The notes beneath the pieces are model-generated. The model saw only the letters and a program-made list of their open reading frames with translations, ran no database searches and had not been told where the DNA came from. This document shows positions 22,101-32,415 of a DNA stretch of 64,000 bases, in pieces. Each line of letters starts with the position of its first letter. The stretch's first letter is position 1. The DNA lies in assembly GCF_021130785.1 (NCBI RefSeq), contig NC_060213.1, positions 65,758,001 through 65,822,000 of the forward strand, in the 5' to 3' direction. The stretch comes from Homalodisca vitripennis. Taxonomy: Eukaryota > Arthropoda > Insecta > Hemiptera > Cicadellidae. Both the position numbers and the translations under genes were made by a program.

Positions 22101-24035
22101 TTTTAAATTGCAATATATTTGTACCTTGTGACACCTTAAATTGAAGCAAATGCTGTATTTTGGTTAAAAAAAATTGAAATCGTCCAAGCCAATAGTGTAA
22201 TTTTGTACACAACAATTATTAGTCTATTGTATTACTGCTAATAACAACAAAATTACTCACTGAATACTGTTGTAAATCCTTTGTAAACTTCATATCAAAT
22301 GTTCAAATTCTTGCCTAACCTTTGTAAAAGTTTCTCTGGTTAAGCGTCTGCACTTAACAGTTTTTCAAGTCTTGGACACCAGTGGGATGTGTTTTAAAAA
22401 CTACTGATTTCAAGTGACCCCACAAAAAAGTCCAAGGTACTTCCATCAAAAAAGAGCTATCCATGTCCTTGCAAGCCTTCAAGCAAAAGAATCATGCAGG
22501 CAGGCCTTTGAGGAACTGAAAATTCTCACCATCGTCAACCTCTACATCCTGGAAACTGTCAAGTATTTACACCTCAAAACCCCTGAGCTGATTCCAACTG
22601 CTGCCCTCCATCATAACTACAATACACATCTCGCCCCGAACTACTACCTTCCAATACATAATTCATTCATAGAAAGGATGCAGACATGCAGGGGAAAAAA
22701 GCTGTGGAATGCCCTTCCAGGAGAGTGGAAGAATACGGAACAACACCAGTTTGGACATCGATTAAGGGACTGGCTTCAAGAATGCCCTTTCTACACCCCC
22801 ACTGAATACCTTGAAAGAACTGAAAGTTAAAATATGATTTATTTATATAACCTAATTATATAAGTAAACAATTACTGTTCTGTAAGAATATGTAATAAAG
22901 AAAAAATAAAGCAGCAACCAATAAAATTTGTCAACCAACATTTTCACTTGTCGGTAGTAATTAACTAAAATTGTCTGTTAACACAGTACATCATTCTTTT
23001 TGAGATTTGTTTTGTTCGGTTCTCTGTAACTACTGATGTATGTATTATTATAAATCAATGAATTATTCATGTATGAATTTGTGACATTTTTTTGTAATCA
23101 ATGAATATTTTACAGACGACGCAGGGCCGGAGCTGCCGACGAGAGCCAATGAAGAGTTCCGTCCATTTATCCGCCGCCTACCAGAGTTCAAGTTCTGGTA
23201 TTCGGTCACCAAGTCGACGGTGATAGCCACTGTGTGCACATTCTTCGACTGTTTCAACATACCAGTCTTTTGGCCCATCCTGGTCATGTACTTCATCACG
23301 CTATTCTGTATCACCATGAAGCGACAGATCAAGGTCAGTCCAACTGTTTATTATTGATTCTGATTATAACATTTCTTCCACTTCATTAGAAAATGCTCAT
23401 TTTGCTTTGACTTATATTATGTTTCACTATTATGTGTTATTTTTTTACAGTCATGCTGTGCTGAATTGGAAAATGCTCATTTTGCTTTGACTTATATTAT
23501 GTTTCACTATTATGTGTTATGTTTTACAGTCATGCTGTGTTTTACAGTCAGTTGTGCTGAATTGGAAAATGAATTTCGTAAATTATCTATTTACGAGATT
23601 GCTACTCTGAACATTGTTTGTTTTTCTGTTGCACTCTTCCACATATACTGCTTCCACAATCTTTTATATCCCTCCCTCTGCAAATCCTTCTCCGTTCTCC
23701 CTAGTACAAGATTAAAAAACTAAGATTTTCAGATTAAATTATATTGTCAATTTTTAGTTTATATCTATTAATTGCAAGGAGCTAGTCAAACTTGTACAAA
23801 CAAGTTAACAATAAACTTTAAATAACTATAGGTTGAAATATAATTTTATTTTCCTGTTCAATCTTCCAATAATTGGTTGTTTACGGCTTGTCCCATTTCA
23901 ACATATTATACTGAGTAATGAATGTGTCTCTGTTTGTTGCAGCATATGATCAAGTACCGGTATCTGCCTTTCACCCATGGCAAGCCCAAGTACCAAGGCT
24001 TGAATGATTCTGGCAAGGTGATTAACGCTAAGTGA
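3137..24035 (+). CDS. RER1: RER1, Golgi-to-ER retrieval receptor (last four coding exons; 5' end outside window)
   Basis: RER1 is a small four-pass membrane protein of the early Golgi that returns escaped ER membrane proteins and unassembled subunits to the ER in COPI vesicles. Joining 3137-3241, 13522-13621, 23116-23333 and 23943-24035 gives 171 residues ending in a stop. All introns have GT/AG borders and compatible phases (0, 1, 0). The translation matches the family along its length: [17 protein letters not shown], then [16 protein letters not shown], then [20 protein letters not shown], then [14 protein letters not shown]. The family is about 195 residues long, so roughly 25 N-terminal residues should lie on an exon upstream of base 1; I searched 1-3136 and did not find it. 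The introns are large (10.3, 9.5 and 0.6 kb) and the first two are full of transposons. The gene converges on the oxidase gene. Confidence 0.95.
3429..3498. repeat. 30-bp tandem repeat, 2.3 copies
   Basis: Exact 30-bp units at 3429-3458 and 3459-3488, with the first 10 bases repeated a third time. The unit begins ctgaaatctgacactggtac. Confidence 0.9.
4860..5040. repeat. Old interspersed repeat with a gacagacagaca tail
   Basis: The segment has an 'aagatat...gacagacagacaaa' pattern that recurs at 7430-7480 (caagatattattcggacagatggacag). Both are probably decayed copies of one non-coding transposon family. The family is not identified. Confidence 0.35.
5482..6532. mobile_element. piggyBac-like non-autonomous element 1
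   Basis: TTAA flanks both ends. The ends read CCCTGGAACTG and, inverted, TCCTGGAACTG. Just inside the left end are two palindromes with core CGCCCGATATCGGGCG, at 5501-5518 and 5542-5557. At 5910-6015 there is a decayed start resembling the acidic N-terminus of piggyBac transposases ([15 protein letters not shown], then stops). No catalytic domain remains. Inserted in a RER1 intron. Confidence 0.75.
6545..7290 (-). pseudogene. Non-LTR retrotransposon reverse transcriptase fragment
   Basis: The minus-strand translation, over several frames, gives typical RT palm motifs: [18 protein letters not shown] and [22 protein letters not shown], and KFADDTV with the catalytic aspartates. Stops and shifts show that it is dead. 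No ends were identified. Confidence 0.8.
8032..9790 (-). pseudogene. Reverse transcriptase domain of the helicase-bearing LINE
   Basis: Fingers and palm motifs are readable across frames: [13 protein letters not shown] near 9500, [14 protein letters not shown] near 9220, [15 protein letters not shown] near 9130 (first catalytic aspartate) and YADDTV near 8830 (catalytic pair). The C-terminal part, with [14 protein letters not shown] and LYIRET, is at 8032-8442. Several frameshifts are present. Confidence 0.88.
10330..10900 (-). pseudogene. Retrotransposon endonuclease domain
   Basis: The domain starts with [20 protein letters not shown] and [13 protein letters not shown], where the glutamate is catalytic in the family. 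It continues with [17 protein letters not shown] and a broken MGDIN-like block near 10450. This fits the exonuclease-endonuclease-phosphatase fold of non-LTR elements. It has at least one frameshift and stops. Confidence 0.85.
11100..12504 (-). pseudogene. RNA-virus-type superfamily 1 helicase domain in a retrotransposon (decayed)
   Basis: The translation shows the ordered motifs of alphavirus-like supergroup helicases: Walker A GVPGCGKT (about 11950-11980), motif II VDEA (about 11730), motif III QIPYINR (about 11640), a motif V region HEFQG (about 11320) and motif VI AISRHT (about 11230). The frame is broken near 12300 and again by a missing base just before motif III, with further shifts downstream. 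It lies directly upstream of an endonuclease-RT on the same strand, so it is part of the mobile element rather than a separate viral insertion. Confidence 0.85.
12923..13521. other. RER1 intron, nothing recognised
   Basis: AT-rich sequence without a readable gene or repeat terminus. The pyrimidine tract before the acceptor is at its 3' end. Confidence 0.6.
13522..13621 (+). CDS. RER1: RER1 exon, second membrane segment
   Basis: This 100-nt exon follows a strong acceptor (ttcttttacag) and ends before GTAATG. It encodes [17 protein letters not shown] and a loop [12 protein letters not shown]. One nucleotide of the next codon remains at the 3' edge (phase 1). The residues are nearly identical to the vertebrate protein. 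Confidence 0.95.
13622..17031. other. RER1 intron, mostly featureless
   Basis: AT-rich. Contains a TA microsatellite (about 16092-16130) and, near 15890-15945, a fragment ending 'gggtataccactgg' that resembles a hAT-type terminus without a partner. No coding sequence was recognised, including in the overlapping frames at 14750-15310. Confidence 0.5.
16092..16130. repeat. (TA)n microsatellite
   Basis: Nearly pure TA dinucleotide run. A similar one lies at 24600-24628. Confidence 0.95.
17032..18179 (+). mobile_element. piggyBac-like element 3 with N-terminal transposase remnant
   Basis: TTAA at both ends. The inverted ends are CCCTTTTAGTGCCAAC and CCCTTTTAGTGCCAGA. Three palindromes with core ACGTCCGTATATACGGACGT lie at 17049-17070, 17093-17114 and 17138-17157. 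From 17458 there is an acidic start [14 protein letters not shown], then [15 protein letters not shown], as in piggyBac transposase N-termini. The frame ends near 17610 and the DDE domain is absent. Confidence 0.85.
18904..18936. repeat. 33-bp direct repeat, left copy
   Basis: Identical to 21992-22024 and flanking a 3-kb insertion. It begins caaaattctgtaaatgggag. This could be a long target-site duplication or the element's own terminal direct repeat. Confidence 0.85.
18937..21991. mobile_element. Unclassified 3-kb element with internal degenerate repeats
   Basis: It lies between exact 33-bp direct repeats. The left tip is GC-rich (tcgccttcggctcgctgggg). The right part has a cagtcagtcagtcag run at 21941-21956. 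Inside, a degenerate unit of about 170-185 bp recurs at roughly 20585, 20757, 20927, 21100, 21271, 21455 and 21635, each with a core like 'gagatagagcaaaaagtcac' and 'cttttttgtagatcgc'. Earlier related blocks are near 19285 and 19960. A second motif ('ctcaggagtttat...caggaaattcc') recurs near 19520, 19705, 19790 and 20190. No transposase or RT was found. I do not know the family. Confidence 0.6.
21992..22024. repeat. 33-bp direct repeat, right copy
   Basis: An exact match to 18904-18936 at the other side of the 3-kb element. Confidence 0.85.
22414..22905 (+). pseudogene. LINE reverse transcriptase C-terminus and 3' tail
   Basis: A 138-codon open stretch resembles the C-terminal part of the LINE at 8032-8442: both have a QKRAI or KKEQL start, [14 protein letters not shown] against [14 protein letters not shown], and a LYI-ET block. 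It is 5'-truncated. The stop at 22828 is followed by an AATAAA-rich tail near 22890-22905. It is a related but distinct copy on the opposite strand. Confidence 0.75.
23116..23333 (+). CDS. RER1: RER1 exon, cytosolic loop and third and fourth membrane segments
   Basis: This 218-nt exon starts after ttttacag and ends at AAG before GTCAGT. It carries the family's most conserved block, [16 protein letters not shown], then two hydrophobic segments around [13 protein letters not shown] and [14 protein letters not shown], and ends with the basic KRQIK. Confidence 0.97.
23389..23575 (+). repeat. 80-bp tandem duplication in the last RER1 intron
   Basis: The block beginning gaaaatgctcattttgcttt occurs at 23389 and again at 23469. 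A partial further copy of the tttacag-tcatgctg part follows. Each copy ends in a pyrimidine-rich TTTTACAG, an acceptor-like site. The RER1 exon actually starts at 23943. Confidence 0.85.
23943..24035 (+). CDS. RER1: RER1 terminal coding exon
   Basis: The exon starts after a TTGCAG acceptor with [14 protein letters not shown], the conserved cytosolic tail, and ends with GKVINAK and TGA. The tail after THGK varies within the family. Confidence 0.93.
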   Translation, partial: HMIKYRYLPFTHGKPKYQGLNDSGKVINAK

Positions 24036-24273
24036 CAGGTGAACTATCTGGCCTAACTGTCCGTTACGTGCGTTCAGTTTCTGTTCAGCTTTTTTCAATT
24101 CTTATTGGTATTGGTTAATTTTTGTAGTTTTTTTTTATTTATAACAGTTTAAATTTTGGATGCTGGATTTTTAATTTTTGGGTTTTGAAAATTCCTGTAA
24201 AAACTTGATATTTCTAATTCTCTGCCTGCATTCTATAAGCCATTTGCATTTTTAGCCAAACTGGGCATCAAGG

Positions 24274-24279
24274 AATAAA
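24274..24279 (+). terminator. Candidate poly(A) signal of RER1
   Basis: AATAAA lies about 240 nt after the RER1 stop codon. A second candidate lies near 24538 (gagaaataaat). Which one is used cannot be told from sequence. Confidence 0.45.
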
Positions 24280-24594
24280 TAGTTTAAAATGCATTTGAAT
24301 TCAAATCAATTACAAACAAAAACTTATTTACACATGTCTACAGATTTTTATTGAACCTAATAATTTTGTTCCCTTTATATGTAAAAAAAAAAAAAAACTG
24401 TATCAAATGTTATTGCTTTGTAACAAAAAGTTTCAGTTCAATTGTTTCTTGGCAAATATTAGAACTGTATCTTCCTTTATACAAACTATTCTTTAAACTC
24501 TGTTATACTTAATTACGCTTAGATAAGCGTCCAGGAGAAATAAATATCAACAATATATAATTTAGGAAATATAGGGCATGAAGTATCGTAAAGG

Positions 24595-24631
<37 letters not shown>

Positions 24632-24872
24632 TTTTATTTTCCTTAAAGTGAAAATTCTAAAAAATAAGGATGAGAAAAAAAGTAATATTTCATATTTTTT
24701 GTGAAATATGAGTATTTTTACTATATACTGCTTTGATTGGTCTTAAATCCAATTGAGTCTAGGTAAAGTTTATGCGGAGCTGCAGTTTCATTTACTAGCT
24801 TTCATTTGATTTCATTTTCTGTATGTAAACCATCAGACTTATAACTGTACAACTATTATTACTTTATGGACA

Positions 24873-25889
24873 TTAACCCATTGGCCTACTAGTATTTCCA
24901 GCCTCTCAACTCCACAGTAAATCCAATTAATTTGGCCCAAAATGGAGAATTTTACTTAAAATTCCATTACTCTAGTTGTACTGTTTAGATTTTAATAAAA
25001 CTTGGGATATTTAATAAAAGCATCCTAAACTATATTTTTCACAAAAAAAAAAAAAAAAAAAAAAAAGTTAATGTTAATTTTTTAATTTTGTTAATTTGTG
25101 TTAATTTTATGTTAATTACAAAATAAACACTTTTTATTTTTACTGGCAATTATTTATTATTATTATTATTATTTCGAATTATTATACAATTATTATAATA
25201 TAATTATTATAATATTATTATACAATTATTATTTCGAATATTTACTCCTACCTGATTGCCTGAAAACACAATATTTTTAGGTTCGTTTGGCTCGTCATTC
25301 CATATAGGAAAATTCCATATTCCAGTTACACCAGAAGCCACACTGCTAATAACGTCTTTCAACATTCTGTAAATGTAAATCATTCATAGGATCATCGGCA
25401 TTGTTTAGGCCTACGTCCATCTCTTCAAAATCAATATCTGAGAGGGCATTGTCAGACTCATCGTCGCTGAATTCTTCATCACCATCAATCCTCCACTCTT
25501 CTTCCACATGATTAGAACCGATTTCACCATCAGATTCACTTAAAATAAATCCATCATTGTCAATATAACGATCAATTTCACTACTACGTAAAGCTCCATG
25601 TTGCGCCATTGTACACACGCTTAGTTTGTTTACTCGAGTCAGCTGTTTACTTGTTCCGATCGTCGTGTTTATGTTCCCCTTCCCCAACTGCAGTGTTGCC
25701 AAGCTGTAAAGTTAAATTATTCAATTCCCATTATTGCAAAGAACACAGAAACGAAGTTAGGACTGAATGGTGCTGACATCTTGTGAGAAATAGGCGAACT
25801 ACTTGGTGGCGAGATGGTTTCGTCAAAGTATTTTACCGTGCATAGCGCTAGCGGCGAGATGGTCTCGTCGAAGTAGGCTAAGGGGTTAA
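24873..25889 (-). mobile_element. piggyBac-like element 4
   Basis: TTAA at both ends, with ends CCCATTGGCCTACTAG and, inverted, CCCCTTAGCCTACTT. On the right side the imperfect palindrome GGCGAGATGGTCTCGTC occurs twice (25808 and 25853). The minus-strand frame at 25346-25606 encodes an acidic transposase N-terminus (MAQHGALRSSEIDRYI, then a D/E-rich tract with EEFSDDESDNALSD). The catalytic part is deleted and replaced by A- and T-rich sequence. Confidence 0.82.
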
Positions 25890-27445
25890 AAGATATCTAA
25901 AACAAATTTTAATAGATTTTTGAGCCACTTTTTGTACCTAAAAAAGTACTGAGTTTCCCAACAATGCAGTACTGAATTAAAACACTGAATATTAAGCATA
26001 ATTCAACTTAACTTAGTTGTCTTATTAAGTGTTGTATTATGTAGATATCAGGTGGTCATTCTCTAAGCATACACAACACAATTAATTGTGATATAGAAAT
26101 ACTTTCTAGATGTGTAACACATCAGCATGTTGTAATAATAACTGTATTATTTTCTGGCCAGTGCAAATTTACATGTATGATTAATATTCAATATCTAGAA
26201 CTGACAATTTATTTTAGCTGTGTAAATGCTTTAATAAGAGTGCATTCTTCTGTATGCGACATCAGCCATTGTCACACTTAACACATTACATCCATACAAG
26301 ATGTAACAACAGCCTATTTACTTTCTCCTCATCCATGCATGCATTTTATTGAAGAAAACGTAAAGTCCAAAAGCTCTAATTTTGGCATGTATGTGTGTGT
26401 GTGTATCTATCTCATCATAGACCATGACAAAACAGACCATTTTTTGCTAAACTGTACATACTGGTGTACTTTATACTCAATTAAAGATTTTGTTTTTTTT
26501 TAATTTGACTGGTACTATTCATAACTCAGTAGATAGATTCATTTAAAAATTACACTAATTTAATTTTTTTCACTTCTTCAAAAGCTATAAAAAGTACTTT
26601 ATTATGTGTAATTAAAACTAAATGTTCTAATTTTGATAAAGTCAATATGTAAGTATAATTTTTAATTATTTCCAAACAAATATTTTATTTTCAAATTTTT
26701 AATCATAAGTTAAAAATTCTTCAAAAATAATGTATCATAAAATACTAAATTCTACTTATTATTTTATTTTTTCAAAGATAATTTATTTCTCTTCACTATT
26801 ATATGCTTGTATTGTTATCTGCTGTGAGATTTTGAATTTTTTTAATGATTTTATACGAATGTAACAACATTTTACTACATTTAAGTGTAATTTTAACTGT
26901 GGAAGTTTATTATAATTTTTGTGTGTAATATAATTGCATGTTAAATTAAAACTAAAGTGTAATTATTAATTAAGTACGGTACCTTATTAAATGAATAAAG
27001 TTTCAAGCCTACTGTTCCATAAGTATTAATTTATTTGATTAGTGTAAATATGGTAGATATTTGCCTCTCCAGACTTTTTTAGACATTCGAACCACACAAA
27101 AATTTTTAGTTCTAAAGCCAGTTGTTGGATATGGTTAAATTCATATTTTGTATGTAGCAATGCATACACGTTTCCATTAAAATATCAGAACATGAATCTA
27201 ATTAATCAGTGCATGATAATCTAATGGATCAAACATTAAATCAAATTTCATTTTTACTGGATCATTTGGCATGACCAAATTTCCACATCATATTTTCTGT
27301 TGTTATGAATTTCTTCGGAGTTTAGATTTGGCCATCGCTCTTTAACCCTCTTCCATAAGGTATTTGTGTTCCAAATATGGTATTCTCTATTAGTATTTTT
27401 TAAGTATATTTCAAGCATCAGTCCAAAAGTATGTAGTACTTTGGT
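25890..27445. other. Intergenic, no feature recognised
   Basis: AT-rich sequence with no interpretable open frame or transposon terminus. Confidence 0.5.
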
Positions 27446-28204
27446 TTAACCCTTTGTGTGTCGCAGCATCGGCATATCAGATGCAGTAGAAATCTCGATG
27501 ATCCATATTTAGATGGTATTTAATATAGTACACAGTTGAAAATATCCAAGTAACTATATAACTGTATTCTATATGTTTCAATGTATCGTAGTGCCTGTTT
27601 TTCTTCCTTGTAGATCTTTGGAATGATAATTAACTATGATGTAATGATCTGTCATCCAATGAATTTGTCAGATGCAAATCACGCGTTTGGCTAGTAGCAT
27701 TGTTTACTTCGTTCCGTAATTGTGTTTTGATATGAAAACAAATCATAAAGCTATGAACAATTCACATTTTATTAGTTTAATAATATAAACATTGATATTT
27801 GGAAGTTTTCATTGCTTTTGTTTTGTTGTTTCTAAAAAAAAAACTATTGCTGCCAAGTACATAAAAGTTTGATTATCTATTGTTGGCATTAGTTTATTGT
27901 GAAAAAATACAATATTATACTTGAGTTTGGTTTATAACTGCATGAACTTTCACATAATGAAGCTAAAAAGTTTTTGTTGTAATATGTATTAAATTATATT
28001 ATATTTTATTTTTTCCAGAAGAAATATGTTTATTTTATTACAAAAAAAAAAAAAAACAAACAAAACAAAAATGAAAATCTGTCAAGTGTTTATTGATCAA
28101 AACTGTTGCAATTTTTTTATGGAAAGCTTGCAAATATAAAAAAAATCAGGCAGGCAATATAAGGGGATAACATAACAAATCATTTATCGCACTCAAAGGG
28201 TGAA
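27446..28204. mobile_element. Probable piggyBac-like MITE 5
   Basis: The left end is TTAA then CCCTTTGTGTGTCGC. The right end, inverted, is CCCTTTGAGTGCG next to TGAA, a decayed TTAA. An imperfect palindrome GCATCGGCATATCAGATGC lies just inside the left end (27466-27484). No coding remnant is seen. Confidence 0.55.
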
Positions 28205-29581
28205 AGTTTATAGAATGCACTTGAATACAAACATATACACATTTATAATAATGAGATAAGATTAGTAGGTGTATAATAGATCCTGTCTGAAGGAATTATT
28301 TCCTCAAAGTCGTCTTGTGTAGATTCGTTTTCAATCACAGTATTTCCTTTTATAACACACTTTCATTCTCATTAAAACTAGTATCGTCTAAATCACTAGT
28401 TAATTCATGATCAGTTCACTTAACCAAAGGCTTGAATCTGGCAAGTTCACATAATAACATAAAACAAACTAATATTTATTGTTTAAAAAGAAAACCAATA
28501 AATTGTAGAATAATTGACAAAATATGCTATGTCGAGCAGAGTATAAATTTGAAGTCAAGAATTTGCTAGGTGAAAACACAACACAGAGAAATAACGACAT
28601 ACCTACAGCTCATTAGAGCCCGATTCTGGTCGCTAATACGAGATATGAGTGGAGCTTGGTTTGTGCTGGTGTGTTACTGACTGTTGTGTTTAACCATTTT
28701 GATTCAACTGATTTATGACTGTTTAACCACTTTGATTCAACTGATTTATGACTATTGTATATACTATTTTCTACCTGTTATTTTATTTAACTTAAAACAG
28801 AAAGTATCCAACAATTTATTACTTGTTCAAACATCTGTCTGTTATAAATAAACTATTAAAATTATCTGTCTGTCTAATTGCTGCATCCATTGAGTTACTA
28901 TTTAGTAGTAATTATTATTTCCTAACTAGTTTCAGAATTAAGCAGTTTTAAATTTCAAAAAAGAATCGTATAGGTAATATTTGGTTTTTAACAAACTTAG
29001 ATTTTGGATTCCATTTGAAATTAAGAAATTGTTGAAGAATTTATTTATAAGTTAATAAAAATGTCCTCAGCTTGTATTTGTTAATTTCCCAACACAGTAA
29101 AAAATTAATTCTAGTAATGCCTTATAATATTTTTCCATAAAATAATATTAACCTGTTGTGTTACTTTGTTTATAAAGAACTATGTATTCTTTCCATTACT
29201 AATGTTGTAAAACCTCACCTTATATTATCAGTCCAAATCATTATTTCAACTTTTAAGTACATTTTACTTTATCATGATGGAAACTATTTAACAAATCAAG
29301 TATTAAAATGATATTTTAATTTATACTTAGGTGTTTTTATTAATTGTAGCAAAAAATGGAAGCTGTCTGAGCGTTTCTGTATAAAATAACTGCTTGCATT
29401 GTTTGCAAAACATTTTTATAATTGCGTTGCATGTGCTTTTTCAGTAGTGTTATCTCATTTACCATTTTAGTGCCATCTCATTTTATTAAGAGACAAGAAC
29501 ATCATGTACAGAATTTGTGTCATTTGTCAATTTCTGTGTGTAAAGTGCAGTAACATTCTATTGTAAAATGTACAATATGTA
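28205..29581. other. Intergenic; small tandem repeat only
   Basis: Contains a 33-bp tandem duplication at 28688-28720 and 28721-28753 (unit begins gtttaacca). Otherwise unrecognised AT-rich sequence. Confidence 0.5.
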
Positions 29582-29583
29582 TA

Positions 29584-30874
29584 CAGGGTGAGTCAGAAAT
29601 ATGGTAAAATATTTTAAGGCGTGATTGTAGAGTTAAAAATAAGAAAAAAATGTTATATAAAGGTAGGTCCGGAAACGCTCCATTACTGAGTAATGGCTGG
29701 CGAAAGATTTTGCTTTGTTTTCAGTTCACCTGGTGAAATTAAGTGATTCTGAAAGGTTTTGTTGTTACTTTTCAACTCAAATAAGATGGATATATATAAG
29801 GAAACTCTCCTGAAAAATCAAATAATTTTGTCAGATCATTTTGTCGTATTCGTGCTTCCTCCCAGGCTTAATGGCGTGGTGTACTTGAACTTTTTAAGAG
29901 ACGAGCTACCTAACCTGCTTGATGATGTACCTCTGCATTTGCGCCAAAACATGTGGTTTATGCCTGACGGGGCACCTGCGCACTACTCTCTGGCTGTTCG
30001 TGGACACCTAAATGAGAGTTTCACAAATCAATCATTTAAATCTTTTGGACTTTTTACCTTTGAGGACATTAAAAAAAATGAGTTTACTCTTTCCCAATAG
30101 ATACCATTGAAGAACTCCGATTAAACCTTTCTAATGGAATAGAAACCATTAAGCAGACACCTGGAGTTTTTGAACGGGTCTGAAACTTGATGAGAAGACG
30201 CCTGAACGCGTGCATTTTGAACAACAGAGGTCATTTAGAGCATCATTTTTAATCTTCTGGTGAGACTTAAAGCGATTGTTGATGTTTATTGTATTTAAAA
30301 ATAAAATTTTGAACTAAAAATGTTTATTTTGCACCAGCTGTTACCAATTAGATATTCATTCCTTATTATAAAACAGCAAAAGTTTGCTGTGTAGTGTGAT
30401 ACGTGAGGAGTCAATATCATAAGTTTTTTACACATTTAGTTAACTTTGTTTATTATGGTTGTTTTTAGAATTAAATTCTCTACAATCTGTATTAGGAAAA
30501 ACAATTTGTTTATTGGTCATTTAACAATGTTATTTGACATCAAACATTTAAGATGGTATTTTTGTTATTAGATTTTTGGCAAATATCATACTTTTTCTCA
30601 AAAACTGTTCACACTACAACCTCTAGAGTGGTTTTATTTGATTTTTTCAAGTGATTTCCCTTATATATCCATCTTATTTGAGTTAAAAAGTAAGAACAAA
30701 ACCTTTCAAAATCACTTAATTTCACCAGGTGAACTGAAAACAAAGCAAAATCTTTCGCCAGCCATTACTCAGTAATGGAGCGTTTCCGGACCTACCTTTA
30801 TATAACATTTTTTTCTTATTTTGAGCTCTACAATCATGTCTTAAAATATTTTACCATATTTCTGACTCACCCTG
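29584..30874 (+). mobile_element. mariner/Tc1-type element with inverted repeats over 200 bp
   Basis: TA duplications flank CAGGGTGAGTCAGAAATATG at both ends. The terminal inverted repeats extend for roughly 215 bp with few mismatches (29584-29800 against about 30655-30874). The interior carries a transposase remnant: VVYLNFLRDELPNLLDDVP, then FMPDGAPAHYSLAVR, containing the second catalytic aspartate of the DDE/D triad, then LPIDTIEELRLNLSNGIETI after a frameshift. The N-terminal half is missing, so the copy is non-autonomous. Confidence 0.88.
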
Positions 30875-31039
30875 TATATTGTAGTTTTAGAACAAATATG
30901 ATATCTGTGATACAATACCATGCAGTACAGCAATATTAAATTATCACCAACAGTAAAACATTTCCTCTAAAACTGAATCTCCTTGATATTGTATTGCCTA
31001 TTCATATTCATGATTTAATTGTGACTATTGCAATGCGCT

Positions 31040-32245
31040 CGGACTGTTCGGATAATGTGTTGGGGATTCTGCTCTTCCAAACATGCTCAGTCTCAGTTTG
31101 CTTCAAGAAGTAGGAGTGGTAGGACGTGTGTTTGTACGAAGACTGATTTTTTATTGTGTCACAGTATGATGGAGTGCTCACTGAAACAGCGGTACGCAAT
31201 CAAGTTTAGTGTGCGGCTTGGAAAGAATTCAATCAATGGAAACTTATCAACTGCTTCTAGAAGCCTTTAAGGAGGAATGCATTTCTGCATCTCAATACGG
31301 AAGGTGCACAAGGCTTTCAAGGTCGTTGACAAGCCTCGTTATGGAGGCCAACAACAGTCCAAACCGATGAAAACTTCCAGCATGTGCGTGAAGTTTTGAT
31401 TTCAGACGGTGAAGTATCCAGGTAATCAATGATTCTCTGAACTTGTCAATATTTGTGGCACATGGAATAGTGACCGAGGATATGCAAATGCGAAAGTTCT
31501 GTGCAAAGCTTGTGCTGAAGGCGCTGACAGAGGTATAGAAAGAAGTTCAAGTTTCATGCAGTGAAAATTTGTTGGAATTGATTAGAAATGATCCTGGCTT
31601 TAAACTGTACTCAAACCAGGAACAAACCTTGGATGTTGAAGTACGATCCAGAATCACACGAAGGTAGATCTCCGAGTGGCACACACAATTTCCTCCCAAA
31701 CCCAAAAAAATAAGCATGAGCTAATCTCACATCAAAACCATGCTGATCGTCTTCTTTGACGTCTAGAGAATCGTCCATTTGAGTTTGTATCGCAAGGACA
31801 AACTGTCAACGCAGCCTAGTACCTGGAGGTGCTTAAGATACTGAAATGCTGGGGCGCACGGTCTTCATCCTCCACCACGACAACACCCCCAGCCACCATG
31901 GTTTTCGTTGTACCAGCTACGTGACCCAGAACAAGATCCACTTGGTGCCCCAGCCTCCTTACAGCCCCAATTTGGCTATGTGTTACTTTTTTTGTTCCCC
32001 TCACTGAAGAGAGAGCTGAAGGGAAAGCACTGGGAATCGGTGGAGAGCATTCTAGTTCATGTTACAATGTTCATTAGAGGCATTCCAGTCGAGGAGTTCC
32101 AGGGTGTTTTCCAGGCATGGCAGAACTATCTCCGCAGGTTTAGTTTTGCAGGAGGAGACTATTTTGAGGAATTTCAACCATTTGTACCAATCAGATTAAT
32201 AAATGTTTTTTTTCTTAGGAGATGTTACTTTCATAATGCACCCTG
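31040..32245 (+). pseudogene. Decayed mariner transposase
   Basis: A run of frames spells a mariner transposase with many stops: an N-terminal helix-turn-helix block (EQRYAIKFCVRLGKN near 31180), 'KTMLIVFFDV' with the first catalytic aspartate near 31740, and a C-terminal FAGGDYFEEF near 32150. The right end caccctg followed by TA is at 32245. The left terminus was not found. Confidence 0.75.
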
Positions 32246-32415
32246 TATTATAGCATCAGTGCAGTACAGGCATAATCATCTGTATCAGTTTCCGTTTTCA
32301 CTTCCTTGGTCTATTTGGTCCTGCGTTGTAAATTTATGTGTTATATCCATTCATTATTTTCAAGAGTTTGTTTTAGTTGCTTGAGTTTTAAATTCATATT
32401 TTATTGTATATAGTT

